A DNA stretch of 64,000 nt, from positions 744,001 through 808,000 of the forward strand of contig NZ_FTMB01000001.1 of the NCBI RefSeq assembly GCF_900155885.1. Reading direction: 5' to 3'. The position numbers were made by a program, and so were the translations under genes. Below are positions 29,433 to 40,603 of the stretch, piece by piece (positions within the stretch are counted from its first letter, which is position 1; each line of letters starts with the position of its first letter). Under the pieces are notes generated by a model. It was not told where the DNA came from. It worked only from the letters and a program-made list of their open reading frames with translations, and did no database searches. The stretch comes from Rhizobium sp. RU20A. Lineage in GTDB: Bacteria > Pseudomonadota > Alphaproteobacteria > Rhizobiales > Rhizobiaceae.

Positions 29433-29741
29433 TTAATGGAAGATCGTGATCTCGTCGACACGCGACACGTTGAGCGCCGAACGCGCCTTCTCATCGAGCA
29501 TGTCCCGCTCCAGCGAACCATCGCTGAGCAGCGCCACTTCCCGTTCCAGAACCTGCCTCTTGTGCGTCAGGATCGCCAGACGCGCCTCCCGGTCGGCCTT
29601 CTGGGCTGCAAACACCTCCGTCGCCTTCAGCCCCAGCGCACCGTGCACGCTATGATAGCCGAAGTAGGAAACGAAAGCGACAGTGATGGCGGGAACGATA
29701 AGGCGGCCGAAATGGCGCTTACGGTGATGCTTGGTCCACAT
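29433..29741 (-). CDS. FtsB/DivIC-family septum formation initiator
   Basis: This 102-residue protein has a basic cytoplasmic start (MWTKHHRKRHFGR), one transmembrane helix (about residues 14-33, LIVPAITVAFVSYFGYHSV), then a coiled coil (about 40-75) and a short domain with DEKARSALNVSRVDEI. This is the DivIC/FtsB layout; the protein bridges FtsL and other divisome parts. It lies between eno and pdhA, as in other rhizobia. Family name is confident, the exact orthology to FtsB is inferred. Confidence 0.88.
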   Translation of the reverse strand: MWTKHHRKRHFGRLIVPAITVAFVSYFGYHSVHGALGLKATEVFAAQKADREARLAILTHKRQVLEREVALLSDGSLERDMLDEKARSALNVSRVDEITIFH

Positions 29742-29821
29742 GAAAACACCCTGCTACGCAATACGTTTTTCACTGTAGAGCCAAGGTATTAACCGAGCGT
29801 TGACCATGCCGAGAAAATCAC

Positions 29822-29857
29822 GGGGGCCCCGCATCCGGTCAAGGATGCGGGGCCCCC
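29822..29857 (-). terminator. Strong hairpin after eno
   Basis: A perfect 15-bp stem (GGGGGCCCCGCATCC and its complement) with a 6-base loop lies 35 bases past the eno stop. The minus-strand flank has only GTGATTTTC, so the T-tract is weak, but the hairpin probably ends or stabilises the eno message. Confidence 0.75.
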
Positions 29858-29892
29858 AAAGGCGTTCAGAAGATCGTGACAATCGCGGGCGG

Positions 29893-31233
<1,341 letters not shown>

Positions 31234-31366
31234 TCAGACGGCCCCTGTCATAATCGAAGACCGCGAAATTACAATGGCGCCACACGCATGGCTGCGCTGT
31301 GCACGGCCCTGTCACGAAAAATTCGCAGAACCGGCCGTTAAATCGATTAGCTCAGGCCAAATCGAT

Positions 31367-32215
31367 TTACGCGGCGCGCTGCTTGGCAATCGCGTCGAAG
31401 GCGAGCAGCGTTTCGAGAAGGCGCGGCATATCCGTCAGATGCACCATGTTCGGGCCATCGGACGGGGCATGGTCCGGATCCTCGTGGGTCTCGATGAAGA
31501 CGCCGGCGACACCGACGGCAACGGCCGCGCGCGCCAGCGTTTCCACAAATTCCCGCTGGCCGCCGGAAGAACCGCCCTGCCCGCCCGGCTGCTGCACCGA
31601 ATGGGTCGCGTCGAAGACGACCGGCGCGCCAAGGCCGGCCATGATCGGCAGCGAGCGCATGTCGGAAACGAGCGTGTTGTAGCCGAAGGAGGCGCCGCGC
31701 TCGCACAGAAGCACGTTCGGATTGCCGCTTTCCGTAAACTTGGCGAGCACGTTCTTCATGTCCCAGGGGGCGAGGAACTGGCCCTTCTTGACATTGATCG
31801 TGCGGCCCGTCTTGGCGGCCGCGACCAGAAGGTCGGTCTGGCGGCAGAGGAAGGCGGGAATCTGGAGGATATCGACGGTCGGGGCGACCTTGGCGCACTG
31901 TTCTTCGGTGTGGATGTCCGTCAGCACCGGAAAGCCGTATTCCGCCTTGAGGTCGGCGAAGACCTCCATGGCCTTCTCCAGCCCGATGCCGCGCTTGCCC
32001 GAGAGAGAGGTGCGGTTGGCCTTGTCGAAGGAGGACTTGTAGATGAGGCCGATACCGAGTTCCTTCGTGATCTCCACGAGCCTGCCGGCGATCATGAAGG
32101 CATGGTCGCGGCTCTCCATCTGGCAGGGGCCGGCAATCAGCGACAGGCGCTCGGACTGCGAGAAGACCACCTCGGTGGAGGCTCCCTTGACGACGACGCG
32201 GGCATTGGCTTGCAT
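31367..32215 (-). CDS. kdsA: KDO-8-phosphate synthase
   Basis: This 282-residue enzyme condenses phosphoenolpyruvate with arabinose 5-phosphate in KDO synthesis for lipopolysaccharide. It shows [25 protein letters not shown], the [10 protein letters not shown] segment and [18 protein letters not shown]. It directly follows a VOC gene, separated by 2 bases, on the same strand. Confidence 0.97.
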   Translation of the reverse strand: MQANARVVVKGASTEVVFSQSERLSLIAGPCQMESRDHAFMIAGRLVEITKELGIGLIYKSSFDKANRTSLSGKRGIGLEKAMEVFADLKAEYGFPVLTDIHTEEQCAKVAPTVDILQIPAFLCRQTDLLVAAAKTGRTINVKKGQFLAPWDMKNVLAKFTESGNPNVLLCERGASFGYNTLVSDMRSLPIMAGLGAPVVFDATHSVQQPGGQGGSSGGQREFVETLARAAVAVGVAGVFIETHEDPDHAPSDGPNMVHLTDMPRLLETLLAFDAIAKQRAA

Positions 32216-32217
32216 GT

Positions 32218-33105
32218 TCAGTCTCCGAAGATGAAGGCGACGCCCTGTCCGGCGGCCTTGGGCACGATCAGGCGATCGGCCTTTCTGATGAAGGGAATGG
32301 CGCGCGCGGCCAGCAGCCGCTCCGTGACGCCGAGATCGGCGACGGAAAAGCGAAGCGCCGCACCGCGAAGGCCGCGTTCCGATGCCTCGGCGGACAGCCC
32401 GTAAAAGGCCGTCAGCCCGGCCGGCGTCAGCACGGAAACCGGCACGTTCGGCGTATCGATGCGCATGCCGAAGGAGCCCGCATCGACGCGGCGCTCGCCG
32501 CTGGCGACCTGCAGGAGATACTGGAAATCCGTCGGGTTCGGCTCGGTGAGGATGACCTCCGCCAGCCCCGTGACGCCGTTTTCGTGCACTTCCAGCATCG
32601 AGCGGTCGGCGGGCAGCGGATTGACGCGCTGACAGGTGAAAAAGAAAAAATCGGGCGCACGAAGGTCCGCCGCAAAGGCAAGACGGAAACTGCCGATGCC
32701 GCTGCGGCCATCCGGCAGCTTCATCTCGCGCGAGAAAGCCAGCGGCTGCCCCCCGGAAATGCCGGCGGCCCGGAAGGCCTCGTCATCGGAAGCCGCCTCT
32801 GTGGTGCCGAAGACAACGGCGGACAGGCCCTCGCCGCGCCTAAAGCGGATGGCAAGATCGCGGGCGACGAAGGCATTGCCACCGCGCGCCGCCTCTTCCG
32901 CCACCTCGCGCTCGCCGATCGCCAGCGGCTCCAGATAGGTGCCATCGATGAAGAAGACGCAGGCATTTTCCGTGCCGAAGGGATGACGCGCATCGGCCGC
33001 CACGGTGAAGCCGAGCTTGCGGTAGCGCTCGCGCGCAGCAACCAGCGTATCGACGGGAAGGACGAGATGATCGACGGGACGGGATACGGACGGCTGATCG
33101 GGCAT
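32218..33105 (-). CDS. VOC/glyoxalase-like protein
   Basis: This 295-residue protein begins with the metal-binding first beta module of VOC proteins ([26 protein letters not shown], about residues 10-35), followed by [17 protein letters not shown]. The second half has another such module. This resembles the glyoxalase-like-domain family whose members are often annotated only by fold. It lies two bases upstream of kdsA, so the two are co-transcribed. No reaction is assigned. Confidence 0.8.
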   Translation of the reverse strand: MPDQPSVSRPVDHLVLPVDTLVAARERYRKLGFTVAADARHPFGTENACVFFIDGTYLEPLAIGEREVAEEAARGGNAFVARDLAIRFRRGEGLSAVVFGTTEAASDDEAFRAAGISGGQPLAFSREMKLPDGRSGIGSFRLAFAADLRAPDFFFFTCQRVNPLPADRSMLEVHENGVTGLAEVILTEPNPTDFQYLLQVASGERRVDAGSFGMRIDTPNVPVSVLTPAGLTAFYGLSAEASERGLRGAALRFSVADLGVTERLLAARAIPFIRKADRLIVPKAAGQGVAFIFGD

Positions 33106-33120
33106 GCGGGCTCCTCACCT

Positions 33121-33171
33121 TCGGACCGTCCGATCGGCCGCCGCACGCCGGCACCCCGTGTGCCGGACGGT
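33121..33171. other. Nested inverted repeats between the VOC gene and doxX
   Basis: An outer pair of GGACCGTCCG-like arms encloses an inner CCGGCAC/GTGCCGG hairpin. No T-tract follows on either strand. It could be a structured terminator for the upstream doxX side or a fixed RNA structure. Confidence 0.4.
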
Positions 33172-33332
33172 CGGGCAGCCTCTCCGGCCGACGGCACGAT
33201 GGCAATCTCAGGCAATGCCCGACGGCCGCGCCAACCCGGAAGGTCTCGGCCGCCCGGGGATTCCGGCCGGCGCATCCGCTCTAGCCGGTTTCCCGGAGGC
33301 TTGGCAAGGGAGACGGGGCAAAGGGAGGAGTG

Positions 33333-33812
33333 TCAGGCGGCGCGGCGGAACCGGCCGGCAATCAGCCGGTCGAGCGAGAGCGGACCCGGGCCGGCGATAA
33401 TGATGAGGAGAAGGCAGGCCGCCCAGGTGCCATGCGTCGGCCAGGCATCGGGATAAACGAAGATCTGGATGACCAGCGTCATGCCAAGGAGCGCCAGCGC
33501 CGAAAAGCGCGAGGCAAGGCCGATGACGAGAAGCACCGGAAAGAGATGCTCGGCGATCGCCGCCAGATGCGCCGCAAGCCAGGGATCGAGGAGCGGCAGG
33601 CGATATTCGTTTTCGAAAAGATAGATGGCCGTGTCGTTCAGCGCAAAGCCGCTGACCTTGGTCTGGCCGGACTGCCAGAAGACACCGGCAATGGCAAGGC
33701 GTGCAAGGGTGCTGGCAAGGCTGAGCGGGATGCGCTCGAAGAGCCCGACAAGCCGGGAAACAAGCGCGGAAGGGCCGGTGGCGCGCGCCGGGCGATCGGT
33801 GATGAGGGTCAT
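33333..33812 (-). CDS. DoxX-family membrane protein (bufferin cluster)
   Basis: This 159-residue protein has four hydrophobic segments with the DoxX pattern (LARLAIAGVFWQSGQTKVSG near the first, then HLAAIAEHLFPVLLVIGLASRFSALALLGMTLVIQIF). Proteins of this family commonly close bufferin operons, where they are thought to be an electron-transfer or membrane partner. It is the last gene of the bufA-bufB-bufC-doxX set on the minus strand, 79 bases after bufC. Confidence 0.88.
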   Translation of the reverse strand: MTLITDRPARATGPSALVSRLVGLFERIPLSLASTLARLAIAGVFWQSGQTKVSGFALNDTAIYLFENEYRLPLLDPWLAAHLAAIAEHLFPVLLVIGLASRFSALALLGMTLVIQIFVYPDAWPTHGTWAACLLLIIIAGPGPLSLDRLIAGRFRRAA

Positions 33813-33891
33813 GGAACACTCCTTCGGGTCGGTCGCCGGCGGCCGGGTTCAGGGCACGGCGTGTGGATCGGGATCGAAAACTGCGTGCCGG

Positions 33892-34692
33892 TCAGGGCGC
33901 CGGGGTAGTGGAACCGCCCTCACCGGCAAGACCGGCAAAGAAGCCGCCGGCCAGCATCAGGCCGAAGGCGGCCTGGAGATCGAAACGGGCATCGCTTGCC
34001 GCTGCCGCGCCCGCTGCCAGCGCCAGCGGCTCGCCGCTCGCCAGCGCGCCGAGGAAGACGCCGACGCCGGGCGCCAGGCAATGGGTCTCGACCACAAGCC
34101 CCGGGCGGGCAATGGCGACCGCCTCGCCCTGCCAGTCCGCAATCGGCTGCGGGGTCTCGCCCTCGCGGTTCATGGCCCAGACCGTGTGGACGGGATGGGT
34201 TGAGGCGACCAGCCGCAGCGCCGGATGCGGCACGAGGCGCACACCGGCCAGCGCATCCGGCGGGAGCGCCGCAAGGACAGCCGGATCCAGCACGGGCAGA
34301 TCGGCGGCATGATAGGCATGGCCCCGCGCCGCCTCGAGCCTCAGCACATCGGCGAGATAGGGAACGCCCGCGGCCGGCGGAAAATCCGCCACGAAATCGG
34401 CCAGCGTATCGCCATAGACCATTAAGAGCGGCGAGCGCGGCGGCGAGACGCGGATGAAGGCCTGCGCCAGCCCCGCAAAGAAGGCCTCGCCGACGATGCG
34501 CCGCGCCACGGGAAAGCGGCTTTCCAGCGCCGAGACGAGGGAATGCGCGACATTGTTGCGATAGACGCCGAAACGGCGCTGCGGCTCTTTTCCCGTCCAG
34601 CTGGAAAGCCCGGCGGGCAGATCCGCTTCCGGCGACAGGAGCGCGCCGGCGAAGGCGTCGTAGATCTCGGGATCGGCGTGCGGCTCCATCAT
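33892..34692 (-). CDS. BufC-like DUF2063 protein
   Basis: This 266-residue protein matches the DUF2063/HvfC-BufC partner family: the N-terminal YDAFAGALLSPEADLPAGL, RFGVYRNNVAHSLVSALESRFPVARRIVGEAFF, and VSPPRSPLLMVYGDTLADFV. It is paired with the MNIO enzyme and is thought to help present the precursor peptide. The ATG at 34692 was used; an ATG one codon later is possible. Only four bases separate it from the bufB stop, so the two are probably coupled. Confidence 0.9.
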   Translation of the reverse strand: MMEPHADPEIYDAFAGALLSPEADLPAGLSSWTGKEPQRRFGVYRNNVAHSLVSALESRFPVARRIVGEAFFAGLAQAFIRVSPPRSPLLMVYGDTLADFVADFPPAAGVPYLADVLRLEAARGHAYHAADLPVLDPAVLAALPPDALAGVRLVPHPALRLVASTHPVHTVWAMNREGETPQPIADWQGEAVAIARPGLVVETHCLAPGVGVFLGALASGEPLALAAGAAAASDARFDLQAAFGLMLAGGFFAGLAGEGGSTTPAP

Positions 34693-34696
34693 CGCC

Positions 34697-35569
34697 TTAC
34701 GCCGCCTGCCGGCCACGACGCGCCGCGGCGAGCACGGCCTCTGCCGCCTCGGCTTCGGCCGCAAGCACCGGCCAGCTTGGGACGTCATTGTCCCATTCGA
34801 TCAGGGTCGGTACGGCGCCGGCCCTCTCGATGACGGCGGCATAGAGCGCCCAGACGGGATCGGCCACAGCCCTGTCATGGGCGTCGATGAGGAGCGGCGC
34901 GCCCGCCTCGTCCACATCCACCGCATGACCGCCGAGGTGAATTTCGCCGACATGGGCAAGCGGAAAGGCCGCGAGATAGGCGGCGGGGTCTGCGTTCCGG
35001 TTGGTGCAGGCGACATGCACATTGTTGACGTCGAGCAGCAGGCCGCAGCCGGTGCGCGCCACGATCTCGCTGAGGAAATCCGTCTCCGCATGGGTGCTTT
35101 CGGCAAAGTCGAGATAGGTGGCGGGATTTTCCAGCAGCATGCGCCGCTTCAGCACCGACTGGACCAGGTCGATATGCTCGACGACCCGCGTAAGCGTCTC
35201 ATCCGTGTAGGGAAGCGGCAGCAGGTCGTTGTAAAAGGTCGTCTCGTGGCTCGACCAGGCGAGATGCTCGGAAAAGCTCTCCGGTTCGTAGCGCGCGCAG
35301 ACCACGCGCACCCGCTCCAGATGATCACGGTCGAGCGGCTGGCGCCCGCCGATGGACAGGCCGACGCCGTGGATCGACAGGGCGTAATCGGCCCTGAGCC
35401 GGGCGAGCTGCGCATGCGGGACGCCCCCCGCCCCCATATAGTTTTCCGCATGCACCTCGAAGAAGCCGACCGGCTGCGGCGCGGCGGCAATCGCCTCGAA
35501 ATGCTCCGGCTTGAAACTGACGCCGGCCCGGGCCGGAAGCGCCGCGATGTTCAGGGTTTGATGACGCAT
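34697..35569 (-). CDS. bufB: MNIO (DUF692) peptide-modifying enzyme BufB
   Basis: This 290-residue protein belongs to the DUF692 multinuclear non-heme iron oxidase family. It has [14 protein letters not shown] at the start, [12 protein letters not shown] (about 35-47), [43 protein letters not shown] and [10 protein letters not shown], motifs containing conserved His, Glu and Asp metal ligands. Members turn peptide cysteines into heterocycles; in bufferin clusters the substrate is BufA. The start at 35569 gives [16 protein letters not shown]. It is preceded by bufA with a 164-base gap that contains a hairpin. Confidence 0.93.
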   Translation of the reverse strand: MRHQTLNIAALPARAGVSFKPEHFEAIAAAPQPVGFFEVHAENYMGAGGVPHAQLARLRADYALSIHGVGLSIGGRQPLDRDHLERVRVVCARYEPESFSEHLAWSSHETTFYNDLLPLPYTDETLTRVVEHIDLVQSVLKRRMLLENPATYLDFAESTHAETDFLSEIVARTGCGLLLDVNNVHVACTNRNADPAAYLAAFPLAHVGEIHLGGHAVDVDEAGAPLLIDAHDRAVADPVWALYAAVIERAGAVPTLIEWDNDVPSWPVLAAEAEAAEAVLAAARRGRQAA

Positions 35570-35622
35570 GCTGCACCTCGCATGGATCTGGCCGCAAAAG
35601 ACGTGGCGGAGACGGAAGGAGC

Positions 35623-35650
35623 TGGTCCGGACGCTGTCGCCCCCGGACCA
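35623..35650 (-). promoter_or_regulatory. Hairpin between bufA and bufB
   Basis: TGGTCCGG (35623-35630) pairs with CCGGACCA (35643-35650) around a 12-base loop in the 164-base bufA-bufB gap. No T-tract follows. Such structures between a short precursor gene and its modifying enzyme often protect the upstream message so the peptide is made in excess; that is inference here. Confidence 0.5.
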
Positions 35651-35733
35651 TGGCGCCCCCGGATATGGGAGCGGTGTGGGGATCGGGCCCGAACAGATCG
35701 GACCCGGAGGGGGGCAACCCACCCTTGCCTTGA

Positions 35734-36021
35734 TCAGACGGGGGCCGGGCCCTGCGTCAGCGAGCCCATGCCGTTCGGCGTCTTCATGGTGACGCAGGTA
35801 CCGGCAGGAACGAGCTTCCAGGCGTTCTGCTGGTAGTCGACCTTGGAGGTCCCGGCGCAGGTCGTGCCCGCACCGGCGGCGCAATCGTTCTGGCCCTTCA
35901 GCGCAACGCCGTAGCACTTTTCCTTCGATGCATCCTCGGCGTGGGCGGCGGAGGTTGCGAGGCCGGCAAGGGCGGCAGCGAGCGAACCGGCAAGGGCGAG
36001 CGAGGCAATCTGGGTCTTCAT
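35734..36021 (-). CDS. bufA: BufA1-type bufferin precursor (DUF2282)
   Basis: This 95-residue protein has a signal peptide (about 1-29, cleavage after SAAHA) followed by a short domain with four cysteines at 36, 47, 55 and 76 in the pattern [20 protein letters not shown] and GTCVTM, separated by Gly-rich turns. This is the BufA1 (DUF2282) layout of bufferins, which carry oxidised cysteine heterocycles and buffer copper in the periplasm. The ribosome-binding site is CGGAGAA. A GTAACG-N16-CGAA promoter element lies 55 to 80 bases upstream. Confidence 0.9.
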   Translation of the reverse strand: MKTQIASLALAGSLAAALAGLATSAAHAEDASKEKCYGVALKGQNDCAAGAGTTCAGTSKVDYQQNAWKLVPAGTCVTMKTPNGMGSLTQGPAPV

Positions 36022-36075
36022 GTGAGGGTTCTCCGGTTGGATGACGCGGCCTGCTTTTTGTGCCGCACAAGGTCA

Positions 36076-36101
36076 TTCGCAGCCAAGCAGCCGCCCGTTA
36101 C
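36076..36101 (-). promoter_or_regulatory. SigF-type ECF promoter upstream of bufA
   Basis: On the minus strand, GTAACG (36101-36096) is followed by exactly 16 bases and then CGAA (36079-36076). This fits the GTAACC-N16-CGAA consensus I recall for Caulobacter SigF. A second copy with CGTA precedes the sigma gene on the plus strand. Confidence 0.75.
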
Positions 36102-36177
36102 AGGCCGACAAACTTTTTTTCGAAAAAGGTTCGAAAGACATCTCGAAAGAAGGACGGGAATTTTTATCCTGCCTCGT

Positions 36178-36203
36178 GTAACGAAAGCGGGTGGAACTGC
36201 GTA
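36178..36203 (+). promoter_or_regulatory. SigF-type ECF promoter upstream of the sigma factor gene
   Basis: GTAACG (36178-36183), 16 bases, CGTA (36200-36203). The -10-like element is about 10 bases before the likely GTG/TTG start, so the message would be nearly leaderless. It mirrors the element in front of bufA and implies self-activation. Confidence 0.6.
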
Positions 36204-36212
36204 TGGGGGAAT

Positions 36213-36773
36213 GTGTTGACACGGCATGCGCGTGACGAGGAATGGGAAAGCTGGCTGCGGGCGGCGCTGAATGGCGACGCGGCTGCCTATGATCGTTTCC
36301 TGCGGGCGGTGACGCCGCATCTGCGGGCCCTTGCCCGCCGCCGCGTGGCCGCCTTTGGCGCAGCGCCCGCGGAAGCGGAAGATCTGGTGCAGGAAGTGCT
36401 GCTCGCCATCCACCTGAAGCGCACGAGCTGGGATCCGGCCCGGCCGCTTCGACCCTGGCTTGGTGCCATCGTGCGCAACAAGCTGATCGACAGCCTGCGC
36501 CGGCGCGGCCGCCATGCCGCAGTCCCCATCGAGGACGTGATGGAGATGCTCGCGGCCGAGACGGACGCGCGCGAGGACGACCGGCGCGATGCCGCGCAGT
36601 TGCTGCAACAGCTCAAAGAGCCGCAGCGCAGCATCGTCAGGGCCATTTCGCTGGACGGCGTGCCCGTGCGCGAAACGGCCGAACGCCTGAAGATGAGCGA
36701 AGGCGCGGTGCGCGTGGCCCTCCACCGGGCGCTGAAGACGCTCGCCGCACTTTACGGGAGTACCGAGAGATGA
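36213..36773 (+). CDS. ECF RNA polymerase sigma factor (SigF-like)
   Basis: This 186-residue ECF sigma factor has region 2 (ALARRRVAAFGAAPAEAEDLVQEVLLAIHLKR) with the DLVQEV core and region 4 (VRETAERLKMSEGAVRVALHRAL) helix-turn-helix. Its neighbours are a DUF1109-type membrane anti-sigma factor, overlapping by four bases, and the divergent bufferin operon. This is the Caulobacter SigF-NrsF arrangement. The start is uncertain: GTG at 36213 or TTG at 36216 both follow the GGGGGA ribosome-binding site closely, and no ATG is available. Confidence 0.88.
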   Translation: MLTRHARDEEWESWLRAALNGDAAAYDRFLRAVTPHLRALARRRVAAFGAAPAEAEDLVQEVLLAIHLKRTSWDPARPLRPWLGAIVRNKLIDSLRRRGRHAAVPIEDVMEMLAAETDAREDDRRDAAQLLQQLKEPQRSIVRAISLDGVPVRETAERLKMSEGAVRVALHRALKTLAALYGSTER

Positions 36774-37405
36774 AGACCGACGACCTGATCCGCCTGATGG
36801 CCGAAGACGCCCGCCCCGGCCTGCCGCTGCGCCGGGCGCTGGCCGTGGCGCTGGTCGCGGGCATGGGCCTTGCCGTGACGCTGTTCAGCCTGGAACTTGG
36901 CTTTCGCGAGGGGCTGCTTCAGGCCATGCAGACGCCGCGCGTGCTCGTCAAGATCGCCGTCGTGCTCCTGCTCTCCATCATCGCGCTCGTTCTCGTTTCC
37001 CGCGCCGGGCGGCCCGATGCCGATCTCGCAAGGCCGGCCCGCGCCCTGCTCGTCCCCGTCGCGATCATCGTCGTTGCCGTTGCCGCAGAATTCCTCGTGC
37101 TGCCGGAGGCGGACTGGCGCGCCAACCTGATCGGCCACAATGCCGTCGCCTGCCTTGTCATGGTCGTGCTGATGGGCGCCGGCCCGCTGGCAGCGCTGCT
37201 GATGGCGCTGAAGCGCGGTGCGCCGGAAAGTCCGGCCCGCGCCGGCGCCATCGCCGGCCTTGCCGCCGGCGCGCTGGCCGCAACCCTCTATGCCCTGCAC
37301 TGCCCCGATGACAGCCCCTTCTTCGTGGCCGCCTGGTATTCGATCGCCATCGGTGCCCTCACCCTTGTCGGCGCGCTCGCCGGATCACGGGTGCTGCGCT
37401 GGTAG
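36770..37405 (+). CDS. nrsF: NrsF-like membrane anti-sigma factor (DUF1109)
   Basis: This 211-residue protein has six hydrophobic segments after a short N-terminal cytoplasmic part (MKTDDLIRLMAEDARPGLPLRRALA), the DUF1109/NrsF pattern. It includes an ALHCPDDSPFF segment typical of the family, with a Cys that may sense the inducing signal. It should bind the sigma factor at the membrane and release it on stress. The start overlaps the sigma stop (ATGA). Confidence 0.9.
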   Translation: MKTDDLIRLMAEDARPGLPLRRALAVALVAGMGLAVTLFSLELGFREGLLQAMQTPRVLVKIAVVLLLSIIALVLVSRAGRPDADLARPARALLVPVAIIVVAVAAEFLVLPEADWRANLIGHNAVACLVMVVLMGAGPLAALLMALKRGAPESPARAGAIAGLAAGALAATLYALHCPDDSPFFVAAWYSIAIGALTLVGALAGSRVLRW

Positions 37406-37469
37406 GCATGTCCTCTTCGGGCAAATTGCTCTAAACACGACGCGAATCTGCGAACGCGCCCGGGGGCCT

Positions 37470-38138
37470 ATGGAAACCGCGCTCTATCTGCCCGTCAAAA
37501 CCTTCCTCGAAACGGCCGGCTATGCCGTAAAGGGCGAGATCGGCGGCTGCGACCTTCTCGGCGTCAGCGAGGGCGAGCCGCAAGTGCTGGTCGTCTGCGA
37601 GCTGAAGCTGACCTTCAACCTCGAACTCATCCTCCAGGCGGTCGACCGCGCGCCCGTCGCCGACGAGGTGTGGATCGCCGCCCGCGTCTCGGCCAAAGGC
37701 AAGGGCCGCGATGCCGATCGCCGCTACCGCGACCTCTGCCGCCGCCTCGGCTTCGGCATGCTCGGCGTTTCAGATGCGGGCACGGTGGACATCATCGTCG
37801 GCGCCGTCTCGCCCATGCCGCGCACCAACCCCAAACGCCGCTCCCGCCTGATGCAGGAACATAAAAAACGCCGCGGCGACCCGGTGCTGGGCGGCAGCAC
37901 CCGCGCCCCCCTCATGACCGCCTACCGCCAGCAGGCCCTCGCCTGCGCCGCGGTGCTGGCGGGCGGACCGCTGAAGGTGAAAGAGGTCCGCGTCGGCGTG
38001 CCGGAGGCGGCGAAGATCCTGCAGGGCAATGTCTATGGCTGGTTCGAGCGGGTGGAGCGGGGGGTGTATGGGCTGTCGGAGGCCGGAAGGGCGGCGCTGG
38101 TCAGGTGGCCGCAGGGGCAGGCCGGCGAGCACGCTTAA
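37470..38138 (+). CDS. DUF2161 PD-(D/E)XK-type phosphodiesterase-like protein
   Basis: This 222-residue protein resembles DUF2161: METALYLPVKTFLETAGY near the start, then GEIGGCDLLGV and VVCELKLTFNLEL, where the D, E and K fit a PD-(D/E)XK active-site pattern. The middle is Arg/Lys-rich (NPKRRSRLM, KKRRG) and suggests nucleic acid contact. The C-terminus has winged-helix-like segments. A real nuclease activity is not shown. It stands alone 64 bases after nrsF on the same strand. Confidence 0.78.
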   Translation: METALYLPVKTFLETAGYAVKGEIGGCDLLGVSEGEPQVLVVCELKLTFNLELILQAVDRAPVADEVWIAARVSAKGKGRDADRRYRDLCRRLGFGMLGVSDAGTVDIIVGAVSPMPRTNPKRRSRLMQEHKKRRGDPVLGGSTRAPLMTAYRQQALACAAVLAGGPLKVKEVRVGVPEAAKILQGNVYGWFERVERGVYGLSEAGRAALVRWPQGQAGEHA

Positions 38139-38174
38139 GGTTCCGCCTTGCAGGGCGACTGGACTGCGAGTCCT

Positions 38175-38630
38175 CTACAGGCTCTTCTGCATGATCCAGT
38201 AGGTGTCGGAATCCTTGGAGAAAGACTCGACGCCCGACCAGCCCGCCTTGCGATAGAGCTCAATGGCGCTCGCCGTATAGAGGGACAGACGTTTGATGCC
38301 CGCACGGGCTGCAAGGCTTTCCAGTGCGGTGATGAGCCGTCGCGCATAGCCCTTGCCGCGATGCGCATCCGCGACATAGAGGCCGGCAAGCCAGGGATTG
38401 ACATCGGGCCGCCCGTCGAGATCATCAAGGCACAGGGCGACCATGCCGACCGGTTCCTCGTCCTCCAGCAGAACGAGCACGGTCGGCAACAGCTCGTCGT
38501 TGGCCGCCTCAGCCTCCATCGCAATCATCTCTTCCAGCGACATCACGTCCTGAAAAAAGGCCGCCCACCGCCAGCGTGCGGTGGTGGCCACAAGATCGGG
38601 ACGTTCGGCGGTGGAGACGATCTGAAGCAT
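38175..38630 (-). CDS. GNAT-family acetyltransferase
   Basis: This 151-residue protein has the GNAT core: LVLLEDEEPVGMVALCLDD (strands 2-3), then WLAGLYVADAHRGKGYARRLITAL with the acetyl-CoA-binding R/QxxGxG/A-like motif HRGKGYARRL (about 86-95), and LYTASAIELYRKAGW near the end. The start MLQIVSTAERP at 38630 was chosen; an extension would run into a repeat element. The substrate is unknown. Confidence 0.88.
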   Translation of the reverse strand: MLQIVSTAERPDLVATTARWRWAAFFQDVMSLEEMIAMEAEAANDELLPTVLVLLEDEEPVGMVALCLDDLDGRPDVNPWLAGLYVADAHRGKGYARRLITALESLAARAGIKRLSLYTASAIELYRKAGWSGVESFSKDSDTYWIMQKSL

Positions 38631-38678
38631 ATTGCCCTTCGCAGCCTCACGGGTGTGCGGCGAAAGCCACCCTTCCCC

Positions 38679-38761
38679 GTCATCCTCGGGCTTGACCCGA
38701 GGATCCACGCCACGAACGCGGCGGATGCCGTGTGGATGGTCGGGTCAAGCCCGACCATGAC
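38679..38761. repeat. RIME-like palindromic intergenic element
   Basis: Arms at 38679-38709 and 38731-38761 form an inverted repeat; the left arm is nearly identical to both arms of the element at 4032-4113. It lies between a GNAT gene and the pyrG 3' end, on the promoter side of the GNAT gene. Confidence 0.85.
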
Positions 38762-38812
38762 AGCGGAGGGTTGGCACACTGGCCAGCAATCCAAGAACGA
38801 GAGGGCGAGCCC

Positions 38813-40603
<1,791 letters not shown>

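Noticed and set aside
36060-36212. N-terminal extension of the ECF sigma factor
   Set aside because: The extension is in frame but low in sigma-factor features, covers the divergent promoter elements and is preceded by no sensible ribosome-binding site.
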